The notes: generated from the sequence alone by a model not told the origin. A stretch of 64,000 nt of DNA from Hyposmocoma kahamanoa (GCF_003589595.1 NW_020654289.1:8122096-8186095); one strand, 5' to 3'; shown: positions 20,620 to 33,671, numbered from the stretch's first letter. Program-made: numbers and translations.

Positions 20620-22440
20620 TGCCGGTGAGATACGAGACGGTAGCTACGGGAATTCCCGACACTAACTCAAAAAACTAGCAGAAAATCCATAAAAATACAT
20701 CTATAACACTGTATAAACAAAAAATTAACAATAACCAACATTTGCTAACTTACTTCACTAGTACAAGATGAACAAGATAATAAATTATTTATTAACGCAA
20801 ATTTATGCGAATTATTCCCTGTAGTAGTCCTTAAATAATGGCTTATTGAAACAATGGGGAAATGCAATATCGTAGGAAACAGAAACATAAGACTGATAGA
20901 AAACTAATAACCTCGTCAAGAGATTTTGTTTGAGTGCAAGCGAAAAAACCTCGTTATTAAAAAAGTCGGAGTGTATTGACTGTATTGAGTCGATCGCAAA
21001 ATCAATTTCAATTGCGTCGAATTGAAATAGATTTTGTGATCGACTCAAATCATCAATTGAGCGTCGTCGAAGAAAATAGTTTTAGTATTCAATAAAACAA
21101 ACTTGGATTTAGAGTTAGTAATTTCACAAACACGCTCGCACGCACGCACGCACCCAAGCACGCAAGCACGCACGCACGCACTCACACACACATACACGCA
21201 CACACACACGCACACACAATCTCAAGTAATATACACTTACATACTCATATCCTAGTTATCTAAAAAAACAAGTTATTATTGTACAACAGTTGCCGAACTT
21301 CTATCTAGATTTAGGTGGTGGAGAGCCTCGAGATTCGCAACACAGGTTTTTCTCTAGTGCAAACTCCAGCTCTTTCAAAGTATAAAAGATTCCTTAACAT
21401 ATTAAGTTAATGTACCAGAACCTTTATACTTTACCTTTACAAAAAGTTATAAATATTTTTGTATTTTTTTATTGTATTTAGCGTTCTGATGACGTCACCA
21501 ACCTGCAGTTCCTACTTCCAGTCCGTAGCTACAAATTTTATTTCAAAGTTTACAAAGTACCAGGTTAACTGAACAGTTACTACGAGTATAATACAAAAAA
21601 CATAAATGTAAACTATGGGACAGATCCAAGCACTCAAATAGAATTGAATCCATAGCTCTGATATTTCTGTACATATTATTATGTGTATTACATAATTTCT
21701 TTTTTGAAACACACTTTGCAGTTGGCCGCGAATAGCCTTGACTACGCCACCGGACAAAAGGATGAACTGAAAGATCTTAACCCGTGTAATAATTTAAGTA
21801 CCTGAGGAACTCGGCTTAGGACGCTACGGGGGCTTCCACCAGAAGCGCGTACGTTAGGTGTGCACTGCGCGAGCACACACTGTACTGAGGTGAGGTGTTC
21901 TCAGCTCCCAAAGCTCCCGGCGAGGACGATCGTTTCGTATTGAATTACATAATTAAAATTAGGTCGAAGTAGTCACCATTTGAGAGAAAATCTTAGGACC
22001 GCGATATAGAATTTAGATAAAATGGGTCAATGCCATCTAGCTGATTTTGAAGGAACTATATGATTAGCAAAGTTTCTTAGAGAAATGTATTGTTTAAATA
22101 AGCTTGTTACAAGTTTATATAAATCAAATATTGTTCGTGACAAACGTAATGAGCGTAAAGAGCTTCTCACACCAACTGCAGCGTAGCTAGGGTAGATTGT
22201 ATAAAATCGATCCCGCATCGTTTACTGATTTGTCATTTTTATATGAAAATTGTACCTTACCGCGCTGTGTGTGTTCTTTCTTAGACCTGTTTAATGATCC
22301 ATAAATTTCTGGTTCTGCTAACAAAAAGCGAGCAACTTAGAATCCAGAACTAAAACTGAACCAAAAAAAAAAATTTTTTTTACATCAACAATTGTTCCGG
22401 ACGGCCGTATGCGCCTGGCCGGTCATAGCAATAATGAGTA
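20620..22440. other. No gene recognised
   Basis: AT-rich unique sequence with the microsatellite at 21121-21220 and a short GC-rich stretch at 21815-21925. Minus frames of 60-80 codons show no domain. Confidence 0.5.
21121..21220. repeat. Compound (ACGC)n/(CA)n microsatellite
   Basis: Runs of CACGCACGCACG grade into CACACACAC-type sequence. Likely length-polymorphic. Confidence 0.85.
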
Positions 22441-22444
22441 ATTC

Positions 22445-22590
22445 AGTAGCTCTGATTGGCCGAGTGGCGCCCGCGGCGAATTGATAGGGCCAGTATGGTG
22501 TGGTAGACACCGTATCCGGTATAAATATAAGTGAAAATTATCATTCTCACCTCATTCGTAATTCATTTGTGATTGTGTTCAGTCGTGTTT
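22445..22590 (+). promoter_or_regulatory. Possible core promoter
   Basis: GATTGGC (reverse CCAAT box) near 22456, a CG-rich patch, TATAAATA at about 22520 and the arthropod initiator-like TTCAGTCGTG near 22579. The TATA to TCAGT distance of about 60 bp is too long for a textbook pair, though CTCATTC about 30 bp after TATA could serve. No supported coding sequence follows except a LINE fragment, so this could be a chance combination. Confidence 0.15.
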
Positions 22591-22859
22591 GATATTCTTA
22601 ATCGATAAGTCAGATGGACATAGAAAGAAGTATCTATGAATATGAATAAGTTTTACGAAAATACACAGTCCACTTCCTAAGTCAATAAACCAGAAAATTT
22701 AAGTTTCAAAGGAGTTTCATTGAAGTAAAGAAAGATACCGAAGGCAGTTCCTGGTCCGTTTGCGGCGGATTAGGACAGAGTAACCAACAACAATATAAAT
22801 AACACTTACTATTAACATCATCGGGACGTCTTCTCGTCCGCAATAGCGCAGTCCTTGAA
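22591..22859. other. No gene recognised
   Basis: Short spacer. An ATG at 22614 opens only 11 codons. AATAAA at about 22684. Confidence 0.4.
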
Positions 22860-23270
22860 GACAAAAGTCTTCTAGCAGTGCGTGTTGCGAGCGATGACCT
22901 ACGGCTCCGAGACGTGATGACTATGGGCCTTATAAAAAAGCTCAAAGTCACTCAACGACCTATGGCGGGAGCAATGCACAGCATTTCTCTACGTAATCGA
23001 ATCAGAAATGAGGAGATTCGTAGAAGAATGAAAGTCACCGTTGCTCAAATGAGCACAAGCAGACGGCCGTTGAGGCAGATAGGTTCTCGAATGGAGACCA
23101 TGAACCGGAAGGCGTTCAGTGAGACGGCCCCCTACTATATAGACGGATAACCTGGTAAGAACGGCGGTTGATCGATGGATGCAGGCCGCGTTCGATCGAC
23201 TAGTCTGGAAAACTTTGGGGTAAGCCTGTGTTCAGTAGTAGACGTCTTCCGGCTGATATGATGATGATGA
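22860..23270 (+). pseudogene. RTE-like LINE RT C-terminal end with (TGA)n tail
   Basis: Reads MTMGLIKKLKVTQRPMAGAM and ISLRNRIRNEEIRRRMKVT in one frame, a very common lepidopteran RT C-terminus. Just upstream, CGATGACCTACGGCTCCGAGACG encodes the TYGSET block in another frame. The 3' end has GACGTCTTCCGGCTGATATG followed by ATGATGATGA, the short tandem tail typical of RTE-type elements. Frameshifted in at least two places and 5'-truncated. Confidence 0.8.
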
Positions 23271-23824
23271 CTATTAACATTATATTATGCTTGTTATACG
23301 TAACAAAATGATTTGATTTTAACGTAAAATTGAACAATAATTCCCACAACCGTTCTTGTATACATTCACAGACCACATAAATACTAGTATGTGTACCAGT
23401 CACAACCAAGAGACACGTAACAGACAATAGCAGAGAGCAACCCGAAAATAAACACTTTGCCTAAAAAAAATAGAAAATAGAACAACTGTATACAAAGCGA
23501 GACCGTCAGAGTTTCGAATATTAATATTGTTGGCAATTCCGAAAGTTCATAATATAGGTGCGAGAGAAATATTCAAATGAGCATTAGCCTAAGACACAAG
23601 GCGCGTGGTAGCAACGCGGGGAGGACCCAAGCGGGACGTAGAGGCGAATAAACGCGTCGTAAATAAGAAACTCCAGAGTCCGGAATTTGCGCGGACCCAT
23701 AATAACTGACCACCCACCCACACACGCGCAAAGACCCTATGAAGTAAAACCTTGTTAACTTTGTGGCGCAGAATTTAAGTGATATTGTAAGTTATTAACC
23801 TTTCAGCATGACTACAACAAAGTC
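23271..23824. other. No gene recognised
   Basis: Unique sequence. GC-richer at 23590-23720. No frame with support. Confidence 0.45.
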
Positions 23825-24210
23825 AAATAATATTTATTTCATAAGGAAGCAGATTACGCTTGAAATTGTCATATTGATTAAACTCTACTGCTCATTCGTA
23901 AGGCAAATTACACTGAGAAGAATGAGCAAGAAACTTTAGGGGTTGCTCTTTGTAAATATACATTTAACATTTACAATATTTATTTCAAACATCTCAGATC
24001 AAGACAATCTGCAAGAACTAAACGGGTCAGTACCACGGATTTTTGTCATCCAAGTACGCAGAAGCTATATAATAATAACATTCAGTAGAAAGCTTTTGTT
24101 TTACTATAGTTTTAAACCTCGTGAATGGCAAATTTTGAATATCAACTGGAATCTTATTATAGCAGCGTGTACATAGCCCCTTAAATGAATTTGTTACCAC
24201 ACCACGTTTT
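23825..24210 (-). pseudogene. LINE 3' end, same family as 11741-12126
   Basis: Minus strand carries GGTAACAAATTCATTTAAGG..., TTGATATTCAAAATTTGCC, the CACGAGGTTTAAAACTATAG block and, further 3', CCCTAAAGTTTCTTGCTCAT and the GAATGAGCAGTAGAGTTTA phrase. The matching plus-strand open frame (23943-24176) is a shadow. Confidence 0.7.
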
Positions 24211-24288
24211 TTATTTACGCTACAGAAAATATACGTTGATATCTATTCCAATTAAAAAACATTCTTAATTCGTAGAAATAGGGCATGT

Positions 24289-24603
24289 TTTTTTTTATAC
24301 AATATTAAGTGACGGGACGAATAAGTCGTACACATGATGGTAAACTACACTGGTAAGCGTATTCATAACAGTTGCAGTGCCACTCAGAGCAAAGATCTGA
24401 GGGGTACTGCCATTGCACCCGTCACAAGAGACATAAGTTGACAAGTCCCATGTGCCTGTAATTTTCACCATTTTAACCAGTACTAATCGTTCAAAACCGG
24501 AACACAGTACCTAATGCTGACGTTACCGCTTGCCAGCAGAAATAGGTAAGGTCGCACAGTACTACACTGGATGAACTCTTTCACGAGGAGCTCTACTGCA
24601 ACT
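24289..24603 (-). repeat. Metulj-like SINE copy, full length
   Basis: T-run at 24289, ACGGGACGAATAAGTCG, through GGTAAGGTCGCACAGTAC to GAGCTCTACTGC. Contains a 13-bp deletion in the TTTAAATCGCAAAG block. Confidence 0.84.
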
Positions 24604-24725
24604 AACTGCGGTGGGGTACAACGTCATCAGGGTGGGGCTAAGACATGCTGTGTGGTGCAACGTATTAATCCTTATTAGACCCTGAGCTACTGATACCTAA
24701 TCCGAACTTTCTTTTTAATATTTTT

Positions 24726-25206
24726 AACCGACTTCAAAAAAGGAGGAGATTCTCAATTCGACTGTATGTTTTTTACTTTTTTTTGGATGTACGTTACGCG
24801 ATAACTCGCGATTTGTGAACAGATTTTGATGATTTTTTTTTATTGGAAAGAGGGTACCTCAGTATTGGTTCCATTTAAATTTGATGAAAATCATGCACCT
24901 CTAAGGTTGGCTGTTCACGCATGAAGATTAATTTTTATAAATAGAGCCTAAATTTTATTCAGGAGCAATTATTTTAATGGTTGATTTTGCTATTCACCAA
25001 CTCAAGGCGTTTTTCTTTCTCAATATACTTTGAATAGTGAAAACCGATTTTTATTATCTCTTGTGTCAAGTCCGTATAGTAACGAACTAGGGGATAAATA
25101 CAGGTTTGCGCACTTTCCGGTAAACGATTTCAATAAAAAGTGGTAATTATATGTAATTCCATGTATTTTTGAGGTCGGTTTTTAGTACACTGTACTGAGA
25201 TTATTT
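24726..25206 (+). repeat. AACCGACTTC-family interspersed repeat
   Basis: Starts AACCGACTTCAAAAAAGGAG, then GAGATTCTCAATTCGACTG, and ends TTTTGAGGTCGGTT followed by AGTACACTGTACTGAG. Reverse-orientation counterpart of 8641-9084, and a third, short piece lies at 60896-60950. Non-coding. Confidence 0.72.
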
Positions 25207-25639
25207 TATGATACTGTTTGCACTGGCCGTCATCGTTCAATCATTGAGTTAATTGTTTTGGCATTGTCATAAAGAATCTATTTTTCCCCATAACTAATAT
25301 GGACTAAAACTTCTTTTTTTATATTGTATTACACCGAGACAACGCAAATAGCCATTTGCGCAATATCGGTGACCTTTGATCTTCTGTAACCTCAGTATTG
25401 TGGGTATAGTTACATCAAACCATGCTGCTCATTCGTCCATAGTCTGACAAGGATCAGCTCAAACAATAGCTCGCAATTAATTATTGTTCACCTAAATTCT
25501 AGTTATCCATTAAATTTGCTAGGTTAAAATTTCCGCAGCGCTATCGGGCAAATAAAAAACGCACGGTGCAGTCGCTATTTGTACACACATCTTTAATATT
25601 TCAAATCTTTTTGTTCTGCAGCTTGCAAGAACATTTTCT

Positions 25640-25870
25640 TTTTTTTTTTTAAATTGATGCGCATTTGGAGGTCAAATTCATCAAAGAATGATCATTCAAT
25701 CAAAGGAGCTCACCAAAAGAAATCTCAGCTAGTAGAAAATAATAATTTATTTATACTTTTCAAGTCGAGAGTAAATAGACACTATTTAGGTATGCATGCT
25801 CCATCGTCGACCTCATCGTCACTTTCAATCAGGTGAGATGGAGGTGAAATACGAATATTTTATAAAAAAA
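25640..25870 (+). pseudogene. CR1/jockey-group LINE 3' end
   Basis: The end of the frame reads LFKSRVNRHYLGMHAPSSTS, close to the last residues of the LINE ORF2 at 43818, followed by GGTGAGATGGAGG and a terminal A-run. Strongly 5'-truncated. Confidence 0.72.
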
Positions 25871-27482
25871 AATATTTCTCAAACACAAATCTTACATTAA
25901 ATAGACCCAATGTTAAATATAACAGCTATTTGTCTGAGACTGGAGTCTGTACTAGGTATGTACTAGACCCTGTATTACAGCTCATCAAGCTCCCAATCAG
26001 ACAACTCATTTGAAAATTATATTGAACTGTAGTGTCGGGTGTCAAACGAGTCAGTTAATAATAGTAAATAAAATAAAGTAAGTAGACATTGTTGTGTGCA
26101 CTAAATAATGCCTATTTTTCATAAATTACGCTAATTTTAGCAGTATTTTAAGCAAAATTAATCTAAAAGAAAACAAATTAATTACGTCAAAAACTTAAAT
26201 TTAAAAGTCTTACTTATAAAATGGATAATTTATTCAATTTTATGATATTTCAAACTGGCGAGAACTTTAGAACAGCAATTTGAATAAATAAAATATGAAT
26301 ACAATTTTGCATAAAATTTAGTGACGATCATATATTATTCTTCGAGATTATATTTTAAATTATAATATTGGACATAGATAATGACAAAATCTTTTGTTAT
26401 TATACGAGTATTTCATTCAATTCATGATATTCTTCGCATTGTGGCTAATCGGGTTAATGCCCGATTATGTTACAATACACTGCACTCAGGAATATAATAA
26501 AAGCTTGTTTTTAGTTTCCTTTTTGTAATATCTCAACACAAAGTTGTGTTACAGACTGCATTTAACTAATTGTTAGTTTTGAATTTTATTTATATTCATA
26601 TTATGTACACACATAACTAAAGCAAGAAACAATGAATCCGTTATACACGTAAAAATAAAAATAAAAGCAATTGGACTGTTTTAACCGTAATACAACTTAA
26701 TCACTATGTACCAACTTAACAAAATAGTATAATAAATTTCACGAGACTAAATAATTTAGAATGTTTCAAATATATTGCATAAATTATATTAAGGACTTTA
26801 ACGTTATTAAATTATAACACTACATACAGGTGATATTTTTATTTTACGACATTTTAAGTTGAGCTACTACCAATCAATATAAACAACTTTTGTTATATGT
26901 TCGTATACTTTTATTACACGTATTCAAATGTTCATAACTAATTAACCAAAATGTATTGGGAAACTGATTTTTATTGTCGTGATTTCGTAATGATGGGTAA
27001 AATAACCTACTAAAATATCGTTAAAAAAAATACTATGTATATTTTCAGTTCAGACTACAATTGAAAATGTACTACATTGTTTTCTGATAATGCTGTAAAA
27101 TAGATCTTCAACCCTGGGTGAGGGACGAGGGCGCGGTGTGCGGGGCGTGAAACGGCATTGTCCGCTGCAACGTTGCGCTTTTATTAGCCGATGCATTAGC
27201 GTCAGTGCTTTTTGCACCTTTTGCACTTAATTTCGCTCACTTATCGCATTGTGCTCCTGCGTCCCGCACTGCGCGCTCTTTGTGCCGCTAAGCGACGTTT
27301 GATTCTAAAATCGCGTTTTGTCGCTCTAAACGATTAATTTACATTTTATCTCTCTGTTTTTTACATTTTATCACCAGTAGGATAAAGCGTACCAACAAAA
27401 AGTTCTTTGCTCGGTGAAGAGTCGATACTAGGTAATATTAGGTGTAGTAGTAGTAGGTGAGGTCACCTCGAATTCAAATTTT
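25871..27482. other. No gene recognised
   Basis: Long AT-rich unique stretch to about 27100, then a GC- and CpG-rich patch at 27115-27320 (GAGGGCGCGGTGTGCGG; GTGCCGCTAAGCGACG) that no repeat I know explains. No frame of note. Confidence 0.5.
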
Positions 27483-27594
27483 TGAGAAATATTTGCATGG
27501 CCTACATTTATTTTCTCTGTGAGTTTGGGCGTAATTTGTGGTTGTCTAAATGTGTGTCCATGGCGCCCACGACACAGGGTTTCCCTAGTGCGGG
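27483..27594 (+). repeat. tRNA-derived SINE (family 1), 5'-truncated
   Basis: Starts inside the body (GAGAAATATTTGCATGGCC) and runs to GGGTTTCCCTAGTGCGGG. tRNA-like head absent. Confidence 0.8.
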
Positions 27595-28101
27595 TTTTAC
27601 AAACGAAATTAAAGCCATTTGTATAGTAAGCCAATATATATCGTATAGTACACGTGTTCTATGTAGTTCAGTTGATATAAAAAAATATACTAGTAAGTAT
27701 AGACTCTTAATAATCTTACTTTCTTACAATATACCTCTAGTGCGTATAGACACTGACCTGGCTGCGCAATCACCTCTGATAGGGCTCTGGGGCTTATCAG
27801 CGCTATTAGCAAGCTAGGGAGGGATATTCGAATAGGTAGGTACGCGTAACTGATGTGTGTGGTGGCATGTAATACAAACAATAGATAATTACTTGCTTGC
27901 CGTCGCTTGATCCCTCCACGGACCAATAAGTAACTGCCGTTAATTGATCATACACATTATTATTGTCTTCTTATCAACTGTTACTATTGCCATAGTATAG
28001 AAAGACGAGTAGAGCAACTTCCGTCTCTTCGATGCCTACACTTCGCTCGGAGAGTAAGGTTGTGACATTAATGATGAAATACAACCAATGCTTAAAGAAT
28101 A

Positions 28102-28292
28102 AAATAATAACGCGCACACTCAACGTCTAGTGCACCCCACTAGAGAAACTTTGTGTCGCGGGTGCCATGGACACACACATAGAAAACCACTAATTACACC
28201 CAAACTCACGAGTCAAATAAATGTAGGCCATACAAATATTTCTCCCGGCCCGGGTATCGAACCTGAGACCTCTGCGTGGCAGTACGGCATGG
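28102..28292 (-). repeat. tRNA-derived SINE (family 1)
   Basis: Minus orientation. Body and most of the tRNA-like head are present, but the first 25 or so bases with the A box are lost. B box decayed (GGTTCGATACC). Confidence 0.8.
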
Positions 28293-31012
28293 AATATACA
28301 ATCCATTTTTTGCATTTATGCTTTAAGATACGTGTTTGAGAAAGTAAAGCGACAAAATGCTGCTGTTCCGAATAGAACAACAATAACGTCAACCTGTATT
28401 AAATATAACACATAAGTAAAATACGAATTATTCCGTGAGTGGGGGACATCGAGGAGCATTGTAGCAGGAAAGTTGTAACAATATTGACTTCTCGGAGTCG
28501 ATGACCGTTATAGAGTTAGTCACGTCTTCATATTTCGTTTTTTTGACGCTCTGTTTGATGTAGTTTGTGCCGACAATTTACGCAAAATGGTTGTTTGTGG
28601 GTATTATACTTACGTTAAGAGGCTTTGGAAACCTACGACGAAACAGCTATATTTTATTTTCAGTAAACGTTGTTACAGACAAAGTGGGTATTTCTTTTAT
28701 GGAAAAGCCAATTCTGTGAACCATGCCAAGTTTCAAGTATAACTCCTATTCTGGATGAAATCCGAAATTCGGTAGGAACTGTCTGAAGGAATATCAATAT
28801 TGAAAGCGATCGTCTCATATGAATCGGGTGCGGTGCTCATAATCCGTGGCGGGGCGGAAAGGGGGTGCGGGGTGCGGTGCACTCTGGACCTGAACTTATT
28901 TAATAACCAGCAGTTAATCCCCCTTCGCCGCGCAGACCCCTGACTGCTCTTCCTCCAGTTTTAATCCCAGGCTTTTAGACTTCCCCGCCCAGGCGCCCTC
29001 GCATCGTCGCTTTTGCCTAAGGAATTATGAAGCTCCTACTTAGCATTACTTACTCCATTCTTAAGCACTTCGTCTTATGCGCCTTTGGCCGAGACGCACG
29101 AAATAGATACTAAACATTCCAAGTGACATACTGCTTCAAAGGTATCTACTTCTATAACACTTAATTGTACATGAGTGCATGAGTACGTGTGTACACATGC
29201 GCTATTGTTTTGTACAATCACAGATTTTGTATGTTTATATATTACAAGAAATTATTTTGTTCAATTACTTCCTAGCTTACAGATCAAATATTTCAATTTT
29301 CCAAACTAGTGAGTGATAAAGATTTTAAGCATACTATCACCGACTTTATGCCATGCATCAGCAGTACCTCTACCACAAGATTATAATAAGGCAGCGATCT
29401 CATGAAACATTTGTATAAAAAAAATTAGTTCCTTAGAGGCGCTGGGCAATTTGCCACAAAATATTGTCAAATATTCTACGCGGTCGATAGCGGCTACGAC
29501 ACTGTGAAATCGGGGTAGAGGTACGTCGTCGTCGCCCGTCCAATGTATTTAGCGTAAACCTTACTAAAATCCTGTAGTGAAGGGTACTACGAGCACCAGG
29601 GTAGCAGAAATTGCAGGGGAATCAAATTGAATAAAGCACCACTATTAACTACTAAAAGTCGAAGCGCCGAAAATGTGAAGGCGGCTAATGCGTTTTGCGA
29701 TGTGTGTGTGCAAATGATGGGGGCTGGTGGCGCTATGCGGCGGTGAAATGACACGGAAACAGCAGATTCGATTAAGAGCCAGATGGCTTTTGACATGAGG
29801 GGCAGGAAGCAATTCAATTTTGTCTACTAGATTGAGTTTTATAAAATTTTTTGCTAATATGGGCTAATGACTTCGTTATTCCAACTCATTGGCATACACA
29901 AATACGCATTTATTGCGGCAAATATGAAACAAAAACACCCAATGCAGCTTTGTTCCCAATTCAGTGAGTATTTACATGAAACGTTAATAAATTATAATTT
30001 TAAAAGCGGCAAAGCTCTAAATTTATTATCGATTTCAGAATTTCGGCCGCTACAAAACCGTAGCCTCGCTTAATGACAATTTAGTAAAATATAAAATTCT
30101 TATAATCTGTATTGAAAGTAACTTTTACGCATTTAAATTTAAATACATAATAATAGTGTTATAGTGTTATTACGGAGTAAATAATATACTTCCGATGATG
30201 TAGTAAAGCAACTGATGGTGCTATAACATTTCCTGCCCGCTACGACGGCGTAGCGCTACGACAAAGTTGTAGTAGGTTTTAGATAGGACGTTTTGCAATA
30301 ACTGAATAAACAGTGTAATACAAAACTCTGTTTTCATTTTTTTTTTATTTACTAGGAGGCCCAACGATCAGTACTCTAGACGCTAAAGGAGGAGGTGCGG
30401 GGTAGTTTCCTAGTAGGACTATTTTAAGACAAACTTTTTTGTTAAAATTGGTTCTGGAGTTGATGTCTAGTTAGAGTAATGCCACAACAGTTAATTTTAG
30501 TACTTTAGTGCTCCTGGTATCATATAATTCCCTAGTTTGAGACCGAGTTATTGTATGGTACGTTATTATTATTTTAAAATTCATCATGCCTTATAACAAA
30601 TTTGACAATACAGACATGCTGATGTTAAATTTTCAACATTATTTTTTTGGCATTCCACAAACAATATTTAACTGAATAATAAATAGAATATAGTTTACAT
30701 TTCCAATTGCCTTGTGTCGAGGTGATCGTTTCACATTTCACGCTTTGTTATTTGCAGCCATTTATAAATAAAGGTTTTTATTGAAACCAGTAGAATGGAA
30801 AGTAGTTATCGCTTATTCAACTGTGAACTAAGATATCTACAATCTTGTAATATGGGTGTTCTATAAGCAATGAAAATATTATGATGAGACTATGTACTGG
30901 TTCTGAGTTCGGTTTCCAAAAAGACCGTACCTCACTGAGTCTTTGTCTTTAGGCTTTCATGTTTTGTCTTGCAGTTTATAATAATTATTATTGCGTGAAT
31001 GAAAACATATCC
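28293..31012. other. No gene recognised
   Basis: Mostly unique. GC-rich patches at 28820-28960 and 29480-29545. Minus frame 29587-29817 (76 codons) and plus frame 29867-30073 have no domain. A long T-run at 30340 precedes GC-rich text (GAGGAGGTGCGGGG). No element ends were identifiable. Confidence 0.5.
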
Positions 31013-31071
31013 TATGGCATGTCTCCAGCAGCGGACGTCTTTCAACTGAAATGATTATGATGATGATGAAC
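31013..31071 (+). repeat. RTE-like LINE 3' tip with (TGA)n tail
   Basis: CATGTCTCCAGCAGCGGACG, TCTTTCAACTGAAATG and ATGATGATGA mirror the last bases of the fragment ending at 23270. Confidence 0.65.
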
Positions 31072-31596
31072 GACGATATTTTCAAACATTGTGTTAAAAC
31101 TTGCAAGTCGAAGAAGATTTACAAAACTGCAAAGACGTGTTATGTCCTCCAACATTACGTTAATGGACAATAGACACAACCCAACAGCAGAACGTCATAT
31201 AGGTTAATGATCTTCAATGGCAATCGTAAACTGCCGATCGCTTTGGAATATGCCACAAATCGTCATTGAGAAATCTTCGTCTATCTAAATACACGTATGT
31301 AAATTTTTTAAATTAACCATATGGATTTCAATATTTTAAAGATTATTGAACTTTCAAGCTTTTCTACTCAACACATAGATTTAATGAAAACACATATTCT
31401 TGTGTTTCAAAAATCTTGATAGGGATTAATGGTTTTTTTTTACAGCCATCCCCACTGCTGAACAAATACCTATAAAATAGGGATTTGTGAAATATATAGG
31501 TGATTTTACCGGTGGCGTGCAGCCACCTTGAATTTATACTGCATTAACTTAATTTAAGACCAGGCAAAAAGCTGAGAAAACAAAAACAATAACAAT
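31072..31596. other. No gene recognised
   Basis: Unique sequence. TTTACAAAACTGCAAAGACG at 31119 resembles a LINE RT phrase (FTKLQRR) but nothing continues it. Confidence 0.35.
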
Positions 31597-31722
31597 ATTA
31601 ATGTGCCAAAAAACCACACCAATTATCTAATCTCAAATTAAGGGATTCCCTGCACTATGTGTACCATTGAGATAAGCTAATATCCCAAATTGATCCTACC
31701 GGGAATCGAATCCAACAACTCC
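31597..31722 (-). repeat. tRNA-derived SINE (family 3), partial
   Basis: Minus strand: ATTCGATTCCCGGTAGGATC (B-box region) and the AATTGGTGTGG tail, collinear with 9851-10062. Head truncated by or adjoining the next SINE at 31727. Confidence 0.6.
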
Positions 31723-31726
31723 ATAA

Positions 31727-31909
31727 CTAACTGCCTCCATTGCCGAACGGTTACCATGCGGACTTCTAAGCAGAGGTACCAGGTTAGATTCCCGGGCCGG
31801 GAGAAATATTTGTATGGCTTACATTTATTTCTCTCGTGAGTTTGGGTGTAATTTGTGGCTGTCTATGTCCTTGGCATCCGCGACACAGGGTTTCCCTAGT
31901 GCGGGGCTA
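31727..31909 (+). repeat. tRNA-derived SINE (family 1), full-length copy
   Basis: Head AACTGCCTCCATTGCCGAAC, B box GGTTAGATTCC (one change), body, and GTGCGGGGCTAAAAAAAG end. The GTGTGTCCATGGCACC segment is shortened. Confidence 0.84.
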
Positions 31910-32934
31910 AAAAAAGAAAAAAGAAACAGTACAAGCCGATGCGTTGGGCGACCAAAGTCATCAAAAATATTTATATGTATAAATGTACAATACAAATTGT
32001 ATATTTTACTATGCCATTGGAAGATTTGCTAGTACTTACAGCACAGGGTTTCCTTCTTTTAGTACAGTCGTCATATTATCTGATTCTTACTTTGTGCACT
32101 ATACATGTTCTAATTATTATTATGAGGCAGGTTTTAGAGGTGGTGTGATTTCCCACTCCACCCTACTCTGAGCTGCAGGCATGAGAGAAGCAGACAGAAG
32201 AAAGGACAGTCATTCTGGGGCGGCGGCGCTCACCAGACTTCGGACTTAATCTCAATGTTCCCAGATGGTTATAAACAAATATAGAGTTAAATGTCTTCAC
32301 TATAAAATATCATACTAATACGTATTACGTTTAAATGCTCAAAGAGGTGAGTCAGCCTAAGTAACGATAAACCTCACGTAATATTACAAATTAAGAAGAA
32401 GTTCATTTTGTAATTGTTTTATTTTTTTATAGTTTAAATAAAGACATTTAAAATTCAAAATTTCATTCAATCAATTAATAGTTGGGTAAAACTTGATTTT
32501 TCTTGAGCGCACTTACTTTCTTTTTACTTTTAAGATTTAGTTACATTATAGATTAGATTATATAGATTTAGATATAGTTAGAATTTTTTATTGCAAAAAC
32601 GAACTTGCAAAATGTACATACATTTTACAAGCACGTTTTTATATTAAATAATTGTAACATCGAAAATGTAACTTTTAGGTAGCGAAATGTAATTTTCGAT
32701 TCAACGACTCCGGTAACACTGCTCAATCTCTTAGACTTACTTTTTTTAAATATCTTTAATTCTGCTGATCCTTAATAGTATAATAGAGTAGGCTACAAAC
32801 TTCTTCTATACCTTAGACTTTTATTTTCTCAATACAAGTCCGCGTAATGGGTGGCAGAAGCAGACGCGGAATGAGGGGGAGAGGAATGGTTATTATATAT
32901 GGTTGCAATTACAGCAGCTAATTAATCAGCGAAT
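31910..32934. other. No gene recognised
   Basis: Unique AT-rich sequence. Small GC-rich patch at 32190-32250. Overlapping short frames at 31939-32171 look like chance. Confidence 0.5.
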
Positions 32935-33212
32935 TAAAAAAAAGTTGGAAATACTCAGAACTGTAAAAAAAGGAAGCTGCAGTATTTTAGCCAATAAGGG
33001 GCAATAGATACCGGATTCTTCGACTAATAATGCAGGGAAAAGTACAAGGAAAGCATAGTCGAGGCAGAAGGAAAACCTCGTGTTTGATGAACCTGAGACA
33101 CTGGTTCCACCTTTACACACGTTCCCTCTTTCGTGCGGCAGCTTTAAAAATGAGAATAGCCACGATGGTCACCAACCTTCGTAGAGAAGCGGCACACTAA
33201 GAAGAAGAATTA
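32935..33212 (+). pseudogene. RT C-terminal end with AAGAAG tail
   Basis: Codons 33030-33200 are open and read MQGKVQGKHSRGRRKTSCLM and SLFRAAALKMRIATMV, then NLRR, an RT C-terminus widely repeated in Lepidoptera. Upstream, LEILRTVKKRKLQYF (from 32944) and RYRILRL belong to the same protein across a frameshift near 33000. The element ends TAAGAAGAAGAA. A minus-strand relative is at 61785-62011. Confidence 0.75.
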
Positions 33213-33452
33213 ATCAGCGTAAAAGTGACGTAAAACATGAACGTACAATAATTGTCTTGGATATTGTTTACAAAGCGCTTTTATTTTCATTTCTTTTAAA
33301 CACCTTGCTAGTTTCGCCGTTCACTAAATTCTGAAGGTTAAGTACCCTTACTTAACAAGTAATATTACAGACATGTTTTCTTGTCAACTTTGTGGGCACT
33401 TTCAAATTAAACGCATATATGCATCCGCCTTAGTACTAAATTCCACATGTAA

Positions 33453-33641
33453 TAGTGAAATTACAGGCACATTAGATTTAGCAACCTGTCTCAGGGTGAC
33501 GGGCGCAGTGGCAGTGCCCGTCAAATCTTTGTGTTCTAAAGTTCTTAGTGGCACTGCAACTGTTATGGACAGACGTGTCGTTTACTATCAGGCGCACGAC
33601 TTGTTCCTCCCGTTACTTTGTAGTTATCATATAAAAAAAAA
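33453..33641 (+). repeat. Metulj-like SINE, short form
   Basis: Starts TAGTGAAATTACAGGCAC and ends in ATATAAAAAAAAA. Shares its start point with 13221, 43354 and 52612. Confidence 0.82.
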
Positions 33642-33671
33642 TTTAGAAGCGCAGTTGGGGCCGTTTCCTTA

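Noticed and set aside
21121..21220. ACGC/CA repeat run as a CRISPR-like or regulatory array
   Set aside because: Simple microsatellite slippage explains it. There are no unique spacers of constant length.
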